This document shows, piece after piece, positions 19,456 to 28,952 of a DNA stretch of 64,000 bases. The notes below the pieces were generated by a model. It did not search any database. It saw only the letters and a list, made by a program, of their open reading frames with translations, and was not told the origin of the DNA. The DNA comes from Phytophthora hibernalis (Eukaryota; Oomycota; Peronosporomycetes; Peronosporales; Peronosporaceae): assembly GCA_012656075.1 (NCBI GenBank), contig JAAKBF010000324.1, positions 1,178,001 to 1,242,000 of the forward strand, in the 5' to 3' direction. Both the position numbers and the translations under genes were made by a program. Positions within the stretch are counted from its first letter, which is position 1; every line of letters begins with the position of its first letter.

Positions 19456-20264
19456 TAATTTGCATTATCGCCGAACACGGCCTATATCTCACGCAAACCA
19501 TGCTCTATATATCAAAAATGTTAATATGCTTCAGATTAAATATCAATGCCAGAAATGTGAAATGATATTTATAAGTTCTTACAAGTTAAATAATCATAAA
19601 AGAAACCAGTGCGAGCTCATAAATATTGAGAGCTTCCCAGCCGAACGAACCATTTACAAGCCACTCCAGAACACCATTAAATATCTGCTCATGAAGTACT
19701 CTATCAAGGGTATTGATCAATATCTTGACCATTTATTACTAACTACGTGCCGGCTGGTACAAGCTATGACAAGTATCTTACTACGTATCTCGGTTTTTGC
19801 AAGTGTGATAACAAAATACGTTGCGTCTGTGGCCTTGGCAAGGGACTCTTCCCCTACGAGCACATCAAATCCTTTGAGGTGCTAAACCAGTCCATGATCC
19901 CTCCTAAGTCAGCTTTAAACAGTGCGCTACGTGGCACTAGCATCAGCAATGGTGACTAAAGTTCGTGTGGAAGCACTATGAGATGAAATCTATCAAAGAC
20001 TAACTCATTTGGTACAACAACTTAGATGTGGTTCCATTCATCAAGGCAATCAAGGCCCAGCGTGAACTGTTCAAGGGATTTGAGCTAGATATGTTTGCCG
20101 ACGGCGTATCTCTACCAGGCTTGAGTGAGAAAGTTATGAATCAGACCTGCTTTGACAATCTCAAAAAGCGGAGCAGAGAGCCGGCTAAAGCTTTTAGATT
20201 CCAGGCTAAGCGCATGAGTGGATACAAAACTCAGGACGCGGATGCTAAGCGGAGTTTGACATGA

Positions 20265-20445
20265 GTATCGATCATCTGAACGATCTACTCAAGCAGCAGA
20301 AGCACTTATGCGGTCTTTGCTACTGTCAGCTATCAGCAGATACACCTTCAGCCGACCGAGTGAACAACTAGCTAGGTCATATCGACGGAAATATTTTGAT
20401 CAGTTGAATCGAGTGCAATGTCGCTTGCAAGGATATGACCCTCAG
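20265..20445 (+). pseudogene. HNH-like endonuclease segment within the polymerase gene
   Basis: The reading KQQKHLCGLCYCQL ... ADRVNN ... GHIDGNILIS ... ECNVACKDM follows the pattern of a small zinc-stabilised HNH nuclease: a CxxC pair, D-R-V-N-N, GHIDGN with the histidine, then a second Cys. Two stops fall within it (after NN and before IECN). It sits between the N-terminal region and the catalytic palm, as an in-line insert or separate domain. HNH domains are common in mobile elements, and its role here is unknown. Confidence 0.55.
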
Positions 20446-21824
20446 TGGCTTCCGATATAAGAAGCTTCTCGACTTTAACTCGGACCGTCTCGTGTTTAGC
20501 ATTGATAAGGAGGAATCAGAGATCTATGGTAAGATGAAAGCTAACATTGCTGGAGGAGCATCAATTATTTTCAATCGCTACTCTAAGCGCAGCGAGACCA
20601 AGATTAGGGGTAACAAGATGTGTAAAAAGATCATTGGATACGATGCCAATGATTTGTACCTTTGGGCCCTTGGTAATGATATTCCATGCGAGCGACTGAC
20701 CACTGTCGAGGCTTATGATGTCATATCAATAACGACAAGATCTTTGGCTTCCTTGAGTGTGATATTCGCACACCAGAACACCTGAAAGAGTATTTCAGTG
20801 AGATGACCCCCATTTTCAAGAACACTGTTATCGATTGTGAAGACCAGAACATCATTGGCTCGCACATGTATGACTACAACCTTTCTAGAGAATCGGGTCG
20901 CGCAACGCCTGCTCGCAAACTAATTGGCAGCTACTTTAGCGAGAAAATTCTAATTTATGCTCCGTTGCTTAAGCGGTACCTTGGGAGGTCACCAAGACCT
21001 ACAGCTTCATTAAGCTCTTGCATGGCATTCTCTCCTTTTATGGATGCTGTGTCGAACGCACGACGAGAGGGTGACGTTGATACGTCTAAGGCAATGATTG
21101 CGGAGATGATGAAACTTGTGGGCAACAGTGCTTTCGGTCGGTCGGGTATGGATATGACAAAGCACAAGGAGATCAAGTACGAATCAGATGACGCTGCAAT
21201 CAAAGCTCGTGTCAAGCACTTTACGTTCCATGGACTCGATGAGCTCAACGATGCTGCTGAGAGCACTATGAAGAAACGGCGCATCAAAAACAAACCCCTA
21301 TCCATCTGAGTATTGCTATTTACCAGCTAGCCAAGCTAAGAATGCTACAGTTCTACTACGACTGCATTGATACATATTTCGACCGTAGCGACTTTCAGTA
21401 CCAGGAAATGGACACGGATAGTGCATACATCGCTTTTAGCTGTGAAAACCCGTTCCAGAGCTGCATCAAACCTGAACTACGTGACCACTTCAAGCAACAC
21501 AAGTACGAGTGGTTCCCGCGTGACTACAACACTGAGGTAGCTAAATTTGATCGCCGTACGCCTGGTTTGTTCAAGGATGGTTATGCTATGGTTTCATTAT
21601 CGAGCAAAAACTACATCTGTTACCTCCTGACCATGAATTAAAGGTAAAAGTTAGCGCGAAGGGTATTCAACAGGGACGTGGTCGCAATGATGATGTCCTC
21701 AACCCAGATGGCTTCGAGACAGTTGTTCGCGACGGAATCACTCTTCAAGGCACTAACAAGGGCTTTCGCATAGCCCCATCGTAGTAGCTCGAATCATTGA
21801 AGCAGATACGGCTAGTATACGGAG

Positions 21825-22625
21825 CTAAATTATTAGGAAGCAGCAATATGCCGTTCGTATTTCCCCTTCGAGTCGGGTTGTGAGATAAAGACGAGCATCA
21901 TTCGTGCCTATCAGGGCTCTAACATTGCTTGTATAGATACCGCCGGGAATCAAATGAACCCCAAATCGAGTATTTTGCTGAACGCCGCTAATCCTCTGAT
22001 TGCAATAGATGTTAAAGCACTTAACAGTACTTGAGTAGAGCCCGCCGGTGTTGGGAGAGGATGGTATAGTCAAACTATTAGAGCTATCGGCAGATAATAC
22101 CTTTTAGCTTCCATAGTACCAATCGTTGATACATTGATGAGTGATGATAAGCCCGATATAAAGGTGCTTAGATCATAAGTCACTCCTGATTGATAGTAGC
22201 TAGTCGCATTGATGTAATAAGCTGGTCCTTTAAGCCAAATAGATCTGCTAGATCCAGTCAGGTTAAGCGAACCATTTATCGTCAATCCAGTCAGGTTAAG
22301 CGAACCATTTATCGTCAATCCAGTCAGAGTGCCAATCGATGTAATATTTGTTTGAGATGCTGTTGATAATGATCCTGTCAGAGTAGTCGCTGATAATGAA
22401 TTGATACCACTTCTACTACCTGTAGATGAAAGCACCAACGCACTATTATAAGTAGCCGCGCCTGGACTAACACCACTCAGGTAGGTTAGACGGTAGTCAG
22501 TTTTGCCAAGATATAGAGTCTGTGCGTATTTGTACGTTAGATACCCACTAGAATCCAGAAAGTTAGTAAGCGGGGTTATAGGCTGTTGATATAAATGTCG
22601 GTTGTGGATAACTGAGACCACTCAT
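21825..22625 (-). pseudogene. Fibre-like virion protein
   Basis: Starting from ATG at 22625 (minus), an early frameshift leads into a 180-residue frame with a beta-rich, Ser/Thr/Gly-rich repeat (SLSTASQTNITSIGTLTGLT, then INGSLNLTG twice). This pattern is typical of tail-fibre and receptor-binding fibre shafts in phages and large DNA viruses. A short internal region (GPAYYINATSYYQSGVTYDL) follows. After another frameshift near 22075 a C-terminal domain (FGVHLIPGGIYTSN ... YLTTRL) runs to 21825. Its position opposite the polymerase and near capsid genes supports a virion surface role. It is an inference from repeat style, not from a named family. Confidence 0.6.
22254..22319. repeat. 33-bp perfect tandem duplication in the fibre gene
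   Basis: Unit CCAGTCAGGTTAAGCGAACC... occurs at 22254-22286 and 22287-22319 and starts a third time at 22320. It encodes 11 residues (GLTINGSLNLT type), so the fibre shaft length changes in frame. Confidence 0.9.
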
Positions 22626-22675
22626 GATCGATTTTATCTAGAGCTATATAGATCAAGCGATATTATTAAACGATC

Positions 22676-23402
22676 ATGGTCGCTTTTAGACAGAAGTCAA
22701 GGGATGCAAGCAATGAGACTTCGCTTATTCCGGATTTCGGCGCATCACTGTCCAAAAGTATCGCTCGGCTGGTATAGGTGATATCTCCGCTCTAGATATC
22801 AAAACTTTGTTTGGAATGGTGGTACTCGGACCCAGTTTTTCAGGCAAGAATAATCTCTGTTTGTTTATACTCAAGCATTCTCCACATGTCTTCGCGCACT
22901 TAACCATCATTGCTCGCAACCCACATCAGGAGCTGTATGAGTATCTTCGCGATAAACTGGATGGATTTGTCACATTTGCTGACCCAGATTTACCCCCAGT
23001 GTCGACCAAGTACGACGAACCCCTCTAAGTTCGAACAAGCCTGAGCTTGTAATCATAGTTGGCTACAGCAACGATAAACTACTGCAGAAGAACATATTTT
23101 CACACTACTTCACTCGTGGAAGGCATTTCAAATTGAGTACCATTTTCTTAAGTCATAGCTATTTTGCAACCGATAAGATGATTCGTTTGAATGCAGAGTA
23201 TGTATCGATCATAAAAGCAAATTCAAAACGTGATTTGCAAATGGTTGTCAAAGACTTCAATATAGACGGTCTAAACGATCGCAATATCATGACAGCATAT
23301 AACAAAGCCACTGGTCGAAAAGGACAGATCCTCCTCGTGGATTCCGTCAAAGGTCAGCTCCGCTACAATTTTGATCAAGTTGTAGATCTCACTCAGTTAT
23401 GA
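22676..23402 (+). pseudogene. Genome-packaging ATPase (FtsK/HerA, A32-like)
   Basis: ATG at 22676 starts a frame that shifts near 22730 into FRRITVQKYRSAG, then the P-loop VVLGPSFSGKNNL (about 22814-22854). The residue after Lys is Asn instead of Ser/Thr. The helix and ARNPHQELYEYL strand follow. After a frame break near 23028 the Walker B area reads LVIIVGYSND, where the usual acidic pair is V-G. The next block, STIFLSHSYFATDKMIRLNAEY, is characteristic of viral A32-type packaging ATPases. The end VVDLTQL stop is at 23400-23402. Such enzymes pump DNA into capsids. Both active-site motifs are degenerate, so this copy is inactive. Confidence 0.75.
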
Positions 23403-23452
23403 GTAATTCTAATTGATCAGTCAGAATTATACTCTAATCATATATAACTAAG

Positions 23453-24328
23453 ATGGCAAGCTTTTTGAAAATCGACAGTACCAATCTTGTACAGGATGGG
23501 TACAATTCAACGTGGCGTACTCGTTTCCTGGTTCGGCGGCCGATTTCCGTGATGTAGCCTGCGCTATTCAATCCATTAGTCTGTACAACAGTGAGTACAA
23601 CATTGATTCAATGCAGTTCCAGAACACCACCTTCAAGGTTGAAATTCCTACAGCTGGAACTACTTCCACGGTCAATATTAGTCTACCTGATGGCTATTAT
23701 AAGTACTCTGATATCAACAGAAGCATTCAAACCGCTCTAATCAACGCTGGTGCCTATCTCATCGATCCTTCCGGTAACAATGTTTTCTACATCCAACTAA
23801 ACGAGAATAGTGTCTACTACGCTGCACAATTTGATTTTATCCCAACGCCAACGACTCTACCGACTGCCGGAGGTACTTGGGTACGTCCAGCAACAGGTTT
23901 ATACTCATCTGGTGGTACTGGGCTACCTACAACTACTCGAGTTCCTCGATTAATAATTGATAATGCTGCTTTTGGATCAGTAGTAGGGCTATCGGTAGGC
24001 ACATATCCAGCAGCTTCTTTAACTGTCGCAAGTGCCCAACTATCGAACACCATTCCGCAAATTCATCCTACCAGCTCATACACATCGTTCGTTGTGATCT
24101 AATAAAAATGAGTATGTCGTATCGGGTGATATTCTATCTGCTTTTGATCGAGGTGATGCAGATATTGGTCAGCTAGTTACTTATAAGCCGTCTCAGTATG
24201 CTTGGATGAACTATCACAATGGTTCGAGGACAACTATCACAATTAGTATCTATAACCAGAACGATAAGAAAGTGAAATTCCGAGAAACTTCTGTTTCGTT
24301 CATGCTCTTACTAAGAGCCAAAAAATAA
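23453..24328 (+). pseudogene. Penton-like minor capsid protein
   Basis: ATG at 23453 opens ASFLKIDSTNLVQDGYNST, then a frameshift near 23515 leads into the main 196-residue frame (FPGSAADFRDVACAIQSISLYNS ... LPDGYYKYSDINRSIQTALI ... NNVFYIQLNENSVYYAAQF). A second frameshift at about 24100 restores the C-terminus (VVSGDILSAFDRGDADIGQL ... VKFRETSVSFMLLLRAKK) to a TAA at 24326-24328. The N-terminal pattern, single jelly-roll-like length (about 290 residues) and place between ATPase and other capsid genes match the minor capsid (penton) protein of Polintons and virophages. The family call is by pattern and context. Confidence 0.7.
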
Positions 24329-24454
24329 GCTCTGACCTACCATCTGCGAACTACGCGCTCCGGCGCTGCAGATGGCCAATTTTTTGTTTGAATACTTAGG
24401 ACTGGCGGGTGATACTATATTAGTACAACTTTAGCTATCATATTACGGTGGAAT

Positions 24455-25251
24455 TCATAATCTAAAAGAGGCGGCTGCCATAGGTTTAGAGCCACCCGAT
24501 TCACCCTTACTTCGCATAGCACGGAGTTTAGCCATGTGATCCTTAGCCTCCTGGTAGCCCTTAGCAAATTTGACGGGTCTTTTAGCAGCCTTCTTAACTG
24601 GAACGCCAACTCCATAACGACGACGGACCTCTCCTCGAATCGATTTGATGAGACCCGAATGTTCAGGTTTGGTCGCCTTACTCAGTAGATATTTCTCTCC
24701 GACATCGACAGCATCAGTAAGAATACCCTTTCGTTTTGTGTAGCGAGAGCGCGTTTAGCACCTTTCTTTACATCGGACATTGATATACGACCACCTGCGT
24801 TACCCACGTCGCTATCGTCATCATAAATACCGATACCTGTCATCGATTTAATTGCAGCTCTGGCAGGGATCGCGCCTTGGGGTGCTCCTAGAGCGGTAGC
24901 GAGAGCAGGAACAGCTGCATCGGCAACGCGGGACAAAATACCCGAGTCCTTAGCGAACTTGAAGGCCGACTTAATGCCTCCCCAAACTTTTCCCCAAATA
25001 CTCGCCCCATGCATACCACCACCTTGCATATGCTTGAGCGGATATCCAATTTCCTTCTTCGTGATAAGAAGACGCGTTCCCTTACCAGATTTACGAGCTC
25101 GGAGGGCTTTTGCATACAATTCGGGGTGAAGATGGAGCGTAGCACCAGCCCCGCTTAACTCATCTTTGGAGAGTGATAGCGTTCCGGTCTTGAAAGCTCG
25201 CTTGAGCTTTGACTCAGGAACATCACTGGCGATAGCTAATTCGCGGTACAT
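24455..25251 (-). pseudogene. Glycine-rich minor virion protein candidate (pVI/pX-like)
   Basis: Starts at 25251. A first domain of about 80 residues (MYRELAIASDVPESKLKRAFKT) is followed by a Gly-rich hydrophobic segment (MQGGGMHGASIWGKVWGGIK). A helix then reads VADAAVPALATALGAP. A single frameshift near 24733 leads into a basic C-terminal tail (TKRKGILTDAVDVG ... KKAAKRPVKFAKGYQEAKDH) ending at 24455. Membrane-active or DNA-binding proteins of this build (adenovirus pVI or pX) occur in Polintons and adinto-like viruses beside the protease that cleaves them. That is the basis for the suggestion; the alternative is an unrelated basic core protein. Confidence 0.5.
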
Positions 25252-25288
25252 TGTAATAACCTATATTTGTTGAGCTAAATAATTTCTA

Positions 25289-26350
25289 TTATAGAATAGT
25301 CAAATTGATGTCTTTCATCTTGTCAAATACCTCCGGTTTCTTATGCTGCTTGGAATATAACCAGAGCATACATCATATTCCACAGTAGTCGCCATATGTC
25401 CCTTGCTGCTGCTTGCTATTGTATTTGCTAATACCATACTTGGTCGGAGGACCTTCTCCCATTGAATCGTAATATTGTCCGTTGTGGACGCATGTCCAAT
25501 GACCTACTGTAAAACCTGTGATAATGCCCCATGGGGTACTTCGTTAGTGCCCCACTGCTAGGGTGGGGTACCATTTTAGGTGGGGTATAATTAAAGGCAT
25601 GGGGCACTATGAACACGAACGTCAAGTTAAGGTGTGGTGCATTGAGTTAGGACGAGCGTTTGAGCTCGATCAGATATCAATCTCAGTAATTGCGTCGGTA
25701 AAGTCGTCCTTGTCCTCAGAGTCCCAGTTCCCTCCTTCCATGCTAGCTTCTTCGGGAGCTTAAGCTACGGTGTCAATGGTTGGTTTCGATTACACAGCAT
25801 CTGTAGATACAAATTCGTGCATGAAATACATGTACATTATTACTTCATAGAATTAGAGTATTGGATGTTGAACTCGTTTGATCAACGCCTGCACACGCAC
25901 GAAAAACTTCGCCCAGCGCTGAACAATTGCCTCCGGATTCAGGTCTGCTCGTGGCGCCACGAAGAGAGTGTTTCGCGCCACAAAACCTGAAGTTGAACAG
26001 TGCTGGGGTACTATTAAAGGGTATGGGGTACAATTAGAGGGTTACTTTAAAGGGAATGGGGTACAATTAGAGGGTGGGGTACAATTAAAGGCTGGGGCAC
26101 TGTAGGATGTCCCCACTTCGGTGTCAATTTTTTGTTGGGGGTGGGGCACTATTAGAGGGGTGGGGCACAATCACAGGTTTTACAGTATATTCAAATTTGG
26201 TGGTCTCAGTAGAATCAAATATGATCCTTTTTTAGGTAGTGGTTTCTCAATCTCGCTAGATTCAAAAATGTTTTACAAATGTACTTGTAATCTATTCGCG
26301 AGCTCGATGAGGTCATGGTCGCTGGTTATAGGATTGATAAGGTCAGCCAT
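25289..26350 (-). pseudogene. Adenain-like cysteine protease, split by a TA element
   Basis: ATG at 26350 (minus) starts MADLINPITSDHDLIELANR and has a TAA after VHL. The frame then continues to LLRPPNLNI at 26188. A 679-bp inverted-repeat element separates this from the catalytic half at 25506-25289: GHWTCVHNGQYYDSMG carries the catalytic histidine and YGDYCGI*CMLWLY the catalytic cysteine, with a TGA directly after it. Removal of the insert and one TA would restore continuity at the GHW histidine. The adenovirus-type protease of Polintons matures capsid proteins. Three independent lesions (two stops, one insertion) inactivate it. Confidence 0.8.
25507..26185. mobile_element. 679-bp TA-flanked inverted-repeat element in the protease gene
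   Basis: Ends CTGTAAAACCTGTGATAATG and its near-complement (26161-26185) form inverted repeats of about 25-30 bp. TA flanks at 25505-25506 and 26186-26187. The inner ends carry several degenerate GGGGTACAATTAGAGG / GGGGCACTATTAGAGG copies in subterminal positions. No transposase was recognised, so this is a non-autonomous Tc1/mariner- or pogo-type element of a family different from 16320-16988. Confidence 0.9.
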
Positions 26351-26397
26351 AATTATTATTTTAACGAAAGTATATTAGGAACCATATAGATTCGACG

Positions 26398-28095
26398 ATG
26401 AGCGAAACACAACTTTGCGACCAATATTTGTACCAGAGCTCGCTTAAGAGCGATCCTGAGATTAAGGTAGCCTCTGGTAAGCGGGTACCGTTTGTAATCG
26501 ATCTTAACCAGGGCTCGTATCAGAATGGTATTATTACTATTGACGCCACGTCACAGCTAAACGGCTCGGAAGGCTTTGCTTGCCTTCGTGATGCATACCT
26601 AATGCTGCCGTACAATGTCTCAATGCGAAACGGCACTACTGTTCAGAGCGCTGCTGCTAATTGTTTCTGTGTGCCGCTGAAATGTGGAAACTGGAATGTC
26701 ATTGATTCGATGTCGCTGGAACTCAATGGAAAAACCATTGTCTCTATGGCCGACTACAAGATGTTTGGAACAACATCCGCACCCAAACAAGTTATTCTCC
26801 TCAATATGTTGAGAAGCATGATGCTGAGTCGTTCCTATTTCCGGACGCTGGTTAATCTGCTACTTACAATTCTGTCACGAACTCAACTAATGGTGATGGC
26901 TATTCAAACAATACAGCATTCTCAGCCGCGTTTAATGTATCCAATCCCCGGTGGAGCCACTATTCCTAACGATGGCTTCGTGAAGCGCCTCTTATCAAAC
27001 CCTCCCAACGCGGGTGCTGATTTCACGGCTAGTTGGCCTTCTCTTGGTGGATCAGCTGCATCTACAAACATCGCTAATCAAACTGCATGTGGTGCATTCG
27101 TTGCTGGATCAGGTTCTTCTAGTGCAATCATGGGTACATGGAACTCTGACCTTCATCCGATCTTTAAGGAGCTTGACCTCTTGGCTAATCCTCAGATTCG
27201 TCTTCGCTTCCGCGTCAATCAGGGATCATCTGTTGTTGCTGTAGATTCTGTAAAGAGTATGTCGCTAACCTCTACTACTCTAGCATCCGGTAATACCTAT
27301 CCCGTCATGATTGCTGCCTCATCTAGTTGAAATCCTATGAATGGAGTTCTTCCAGCAACTGCTAATGGTTTTAGTATCGCTTGGGGTGCTGTCGTCAATT
27401 CGCTAGAACCTACGCTTGATGGAACCTACATGCCTTTCACGACATCTTGTCTGTATGTACCATTCGTTCATCTCGAAAACCCTCAAGCCATTATTTCGAA
27501 ACCTGTCAAGAAGGTGCGCTACAATGATGTATATGCCCAGCGATTTGACCAGCGCGCTGGTATTTGTAAGCAGTCGAGTCAGTTCAACGCTTCCTTTGAT
27601 ATACAGCTTTCGGCGAGTGTTACGAATGCAAAGTACATTGTGGTTCTCCCGTTTGCCGAACAGACTAATAATTTTGCATCGGCGGCTGTGCAAGAGTATC
27701 AGAGCCCCTTTGATAGCGCCCCATGGACGGTACAGCCGGGTTCGTCGATTCGCAACTTCAACGTACGTATCGGTTCGCAGCAGGTGTTTGACATCAGTCA
27801 CGTCTATGACTTCCATCATTTCACTAATGAGATCGCCAAGATTGGTGCTATCAACGGCGACCTGTCTCCTGAGCTTGTGAATGGTCTTCTTGATTATCAG
27901 ACTTGGTCGCTTACCAACCGCATTCTGGTGGCAGATGTTAGCCGCCTGACAGAGCGTGATGTACCTCAATCGATCCAGATCCAGGGAGTCAAAGCGGGTT
28001 ACCAGGGAGTCAATTTGATTGTGCTTGTCATTAGTGAACAGGAACTAAGCTTTGATAGACTAACTGGCGAGGTTCTAAAGTACACCACAGCTTAA
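26398..28095 (+). pseudogene. Major capsid protein (double jelly-roll type)
   Basis: ATG at 26398 starts a 565-codon frame interrupted by one TGA at 27328-27330. The N-terminal half has VPFVIDLNQGSYQNGIITID and GFACLRDAYLMLPYNV. The C-terminal half includes TTSCLYVPFVHLENPQAI, QRAGICKQSSQFNASFDIQL, HVYDFHHFTNEIAKIG and ends LSFDRLTGEVLKYTTA. The length and the two similarly styled halves match double jelly-roll capsid proteins of Polintons. Residues about 135-190 read as unlikely Leu-rich sequence, while the +1 frame there gives a natural continuation (EKHDAESFLFPDAG), so two compensating frameshifts lie near 26800 and 26950. This is the best preserved gene of the element. Confidence 0.8.
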
Positions 28096-28149
28096 GAAAA
28101 CATATATGGATTTAATTAAAAATTTGATTGATGTAACCATATAGATATC

Positions 28150-28479
28150 ATGTCAACAACACTTTCTTTCGGCAAGCACAAAGGCTTCAGCATTGATAAA
28201 GTATTTGAAAAGGACCCAGGCTACTGTCGCTGGCTTCGTAATCAGAAAATGCTAATTGGAGATTCTGACTCGGACATTGGTAAATTTCTTGCGAGCAAGT
28301 TCGCAAATGGATCCGATGACGAATCGTATCTGCTTAATTTTGGTAAGTGTAAAGGGCGCACAATCAATCAAGTATTTGCTGTTGGCGAAGCATATTTTTG
28401 TGGCTACGTTGTTCTAAATTTGCCACTGAAAAGGCACCGAAGATGTGTGCCTCTATTGACGAGTTGTTCAACTAATTGA
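28150..28479 (+). CDS. Protein with tandem ExoX-C/DUF3820-like motifs
   Basis: A 109-residue protein. LSFGKHKGFSIDKVFEKDPGYCRWLRNQ (residues 5-32) fits the short domain found at the C-terminus of ExoX-type nucleases and in DUF3820 proteins, in which FGKxKG and GYCRWL are typical. LNFGKCKGRTINQVFAVGEAYFCGYV (62-87) is a second, diverged copy. The last 20 residues look frameshifted (KRHRRCVPLLTSC). The gene lies directly downstream of the capsid gene on the same strand (55-bp gap). Function unknown; a nucleic-acid-related role is suggested by the family only. Confidence 0.6.
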   Translation: MSTTLSFGKHKGFSIDKVFEKDPGYCRWLRNQKMLIGDSDSDIGKFLASKFANGSDDESYLLNFGKCKGRTINQVFAVGEAYFCGYVVLNLPLKRHRRCVPLLTSCSTN

Positions 28480-28518
28480 ATGATATTTTTTGTGATAAAA
28501 ACTCAAAGATGAGTGAAT

Positions 28519-28871
28519 TCATATCTTTGATTTAAATCCGTTAGTTCGATCAAGATTCGCCCGAGCATTAGCCTCTTCATCAAGTTGTCTTGTGGCACAT
28601 AAATGTCCGTGCTTTGAAGTTGGCATGGTCAAGACCCAAGCTTTGTGCTTCGGATAAGTACAAAAATGGGCGTAATTCCAACGATTCATAGACTTACCAC
28701 ATGGACACCCACATCCTTGTATTGTGATCTGAAGATAACTGTCATCATCTTTTCTGCTTTAGTAACATCCGATACTGCTTCGGGAAATTTACTTGCTGGA
28801 TGCAAGCTGCATCGATCTTTGGTTTTCGCTCCTGGGCACGTCTTACCATTTTTCATAATATAGTTGCACAT
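28519..28871 (-). pseudogene. Small Cys/His-rich protein
   Basis: Starts at ATG 28871 with MCNYIMKNGKTCPGAKTKDRCSLH, a CxxxxxxxxxC...C...H pattern that could bind zinc. A frameshift near 28735 continues into ITIQGCGCPCGKSMNRWNYAHFC, with more Cys, then KHGHLCATRQLDEEANARANLD and a TGA at 28519-28521. The combined length is about 117 residues. I cannot name the family. It is the last gene before the right TIR and convergent with the preceding one. Confidence 0.5.
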
Positions 28872-28952
28872 CGTAAAACCTTGGTTTATATACTTAGTAG
28901 TTTACCCTTCAGGATCACTTTAATTTGTTTTCCTTTAATGTTTAATCTCGTC

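Larger units (their letters stand above)
18136..21830 (+). pseudogene. polB: Protein-primed family-B DNA polymerase (Maverick-like), broken
   Basis: Reads across several frames from an ATG at 18136. The N-terminal part (18136-19090) has RSRTGKLVYISN and, further on, a NNKYVFHCIAYH block. It is cut by foreign DNA at about 19091-19450. A C2H2-type zinc finger follows (CQKCEMIFISS...NNHKRNQC, 19545-19615). An HNH-like insert lies at 20265-20440. Polymerase motif A-like GYDANDLYLWAL is at 20637-20672, motif B KLVGNSAFGRSG at 21113-21148, and motif C MDTDSAY at 21409-21429. The C-terminal GIQQGRGRNDDVLN...ITLQGTNKGFR block ends near 21775, followed by two stops. The enzyme class replicates linear genomes with a terminal protein primer. 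At least eight frameshifts or stops separate these parts, so it is inactive. Confidence 0.85.
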
